Shown here piece by piece: positions 63,314 to 64,000 of a stretch of DNA of 64,000 bases. The stretch is from Cytophagales bacterium (lineage in GTDB: Bacteria > Bacteroidota > Bacteroidia > Cytophagales > Bernardetiaceae). A model generated the notes under the pieces. That model saw nothing but the letters and a program-made list of their open reading frames with translations. It did no database searches and was not told the origin of the DNA. Location: contig RDZD01000011.1 of the NCBI GenBank assembly GCA_004293815.1, positions 1 to 64,000 of the forward strand, read 5' to 3'. Each line of letters opens with the position of its first letter. Position 1 is the first letter of the stretch. Position numbers and translations under genes: made by a program.

Positions 63314-64000
63314 ATGTTTAAAAAACTTTTTGCCAGTATGGGCTTTGGGTCTGCCGAGGTTAATACACATTTGAACAATAATTCTTGCTATCCTGGCGGT
63401 ACTATTTCTGGTGTAACGCACGTCAAAGGCGGCTCTGTAGATTTGGATATAGATGATCTTTTTATCAATTTGGTGGCTAAAGTTAAACGCCCTAGCGGTG
63501 ATAGCTACTACTACGAAGACATCACCTTTGCGAAACTCAAGCTAACCGATAAATTCAAATTGCCAGCGGGTTCCACACGAGAACTACCTTTTACATTGAC
63601 TGTGCCTCATGAAGCTCCAATCACACGCTACCAAGGTTTTAGCTTTGGAAGTGGTGCGCCTGTGGGCATACGTACAGCTCTGGACATTGACGATGCGGTG
63701 GACAAGTATGACTTTGATCAAGTAAACATTGACCCTAATCCTGCTATGACTCGCTTCTTACAGGCAGTAGATCAACTCGGTTTCCGTCTGAAAAAAGTGG
63801 ATTTAGAGTATGGTGTAATAAGAGGTGGCACTTTGCCGTTTTATCAAGAGCTAGAGTACAGTGCCTATAATACACGCTATTCAGGCCGCGTGAATGAACT
63901 AGAGGTGACATTTATTGGCAAGCCCAATACTTGCGAAGTGGTTCTCGAGATTGACAAACGAACAGGTTTTGGTGGTAGCAGTCGCGACGTGTTCAGAAGA
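63314..64000 (+). CDS. Spo0M-like arrestin-fold protein, 3' end beyond the window
   Basis: Open frame of 229 codons still open at the window edge. MFKKLFASMGFGSAEVNTHL is the start of the sporulation-control protein Spo0M family, with CYPGGTISGVTHVKGGSVDL, then FKLPAGSTRELPFTLTVPHE and GIRTALDIDDAVDKYDFDQV, VNELEVTFIGKPNTCEVVLE and KRTGFGGSSRDVFRR before the cut. The family has an arrestin-like N-terminal fold. Spo0M is known from Bacillus, where it affects sporulation; in non-sporulating bacteria its role is unclear. Truncated here only by the window edge. Confidence 0.88.
   Translation, partial: MFKKLFASMGFGSAEVNTHLNNNSCYPGGTISGVTHVKGGSVDLDIDDLFINLVAKVKRPSGDSYYYEDITFAKLKLTDKFKLPAGSTRELPFTLTVPHEAPITRYQGFSFGSGAPVGIRTALDIDDAVDKYDFDQVNIDPNPAMTRFLQAVDQLGFRLKKVDLEYGVIRGGTLPFYQELEYSAYNTRYSGRVNELEVTFIGKPNTCEVVLEIDKRTGFGGSSRDVFRR

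Noticed and set aside
1-64000. CRISPR array, rRNA operon, prophage or insertion sequence
   Set aside because: No regularly spaced repeats, rRNA sequence, phage structural genes or transposase frames were seen anywhere in the window.

Overview
The window reads as chromosomal DNA of a Bacteroidota bacterium, most likely a Cytophagales/Cytophagia relative. Seen in the sequence: a short (287 aa) primary sigma factor; promoters of the Bacteroidota type (TTTG, about 19 nt, TAnnTTTG) rather than -35/-10 boxes; signal peptides ending in A-Q; a GldG gliding-type ABC subunit; a PG_1098-type methyltransferase; and large GAF/PAS and SpoIIE regulators joined by EEMRQNMEELQATQEE-like linkers, a style I associate with Cytophagales. 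An oxygen-dependent HemF, a complex I subunit and a dihydrolipoyl dehydrogenase point to aerobic respiration. Species was not determined and GC content was not computed.

Layout. 1-1.78 kb: remains of a polymorphic-toxin (Rhs) locus, with a small ORF, the 3' end of a broken reading frame, a membrane protein starting inside its stop codon (ATGA), and an orphan Rhs-tip fragment. 1.78-13.9 kb: housekeeping genes (coaBC, sdaAA, LD-carboxypeptidase, DEAD-box helicase, enoyl-CoA hydratase, rpoN, thioesterase, M14 peptidase, PG_1098-type methyltransferase, gldG). 14-21 kb: methylmalonyl-CoA epimerase, a CHASE2 plus secreted FecR-like pair, fhs, a SWIM protein, and a LolD-like ATPase with a promoter and an 18-bp palindrome upstream. 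21.3-25.1 kb: an accessory stretch on the minus strand (PhnB-like, rifampin ADP-ribosyltransferase Arr, a secreted protein, DUF779, aldehyde dehydrogenase).

25.6-30.2 kb: greA with a terminator-bearing leader, fusA, hemF and a VOC protein. 30.3-36.9 kb: a secreted zinc-protease-like protein, a small unknown protein, an 892-residue sensor with no visible output domain, a PLP enzyme and a coiled-coil membrane protein. 37-49.1 kb: ABC-F ATPase, MBL hydrolase, lpdA, an outer-membrane barrel, a DNA glycosylase, MDR dehydrogenase-truB, a tiny acidic lipoprotein, rpoD, an unknown gene and a LolC/E-type permease. 49.2-58.8 kb: tRNA-Thr, a SpoIIE phosphatase, aldo/keto reductase, a MORN-repeat protein-pyrB pair, a beta-barrel protein, a protease-like gene with a nonsense codon at its signal-peptide junction, a WecA-type transferase and a lone nuoA. 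59.2-62 kb: a second accessory stretch of small overlapping minus-strand genes ending in a frameshifted GNAT gene. 62.1-64 kb: a methyltransferase and a Spo0M-like gene cut by the window edge.

Several genes are separated from their usual partners: gldG without gldF, nuoA without nuoB, a LolD-like ATPase and a LolC/E-like permease 27 kb apart, and fusA outside a str operon. The most unusual signals are the Rhs toxin-immunity remnant, the greA leader resembling the E. coli GraL arrangement, the two disrupted genes, the palindrome upstream of the LolD-like promoter, and the output-less sensor. No rRNA genes, CRISPR array, insertion sequence or replication origin were recognised.
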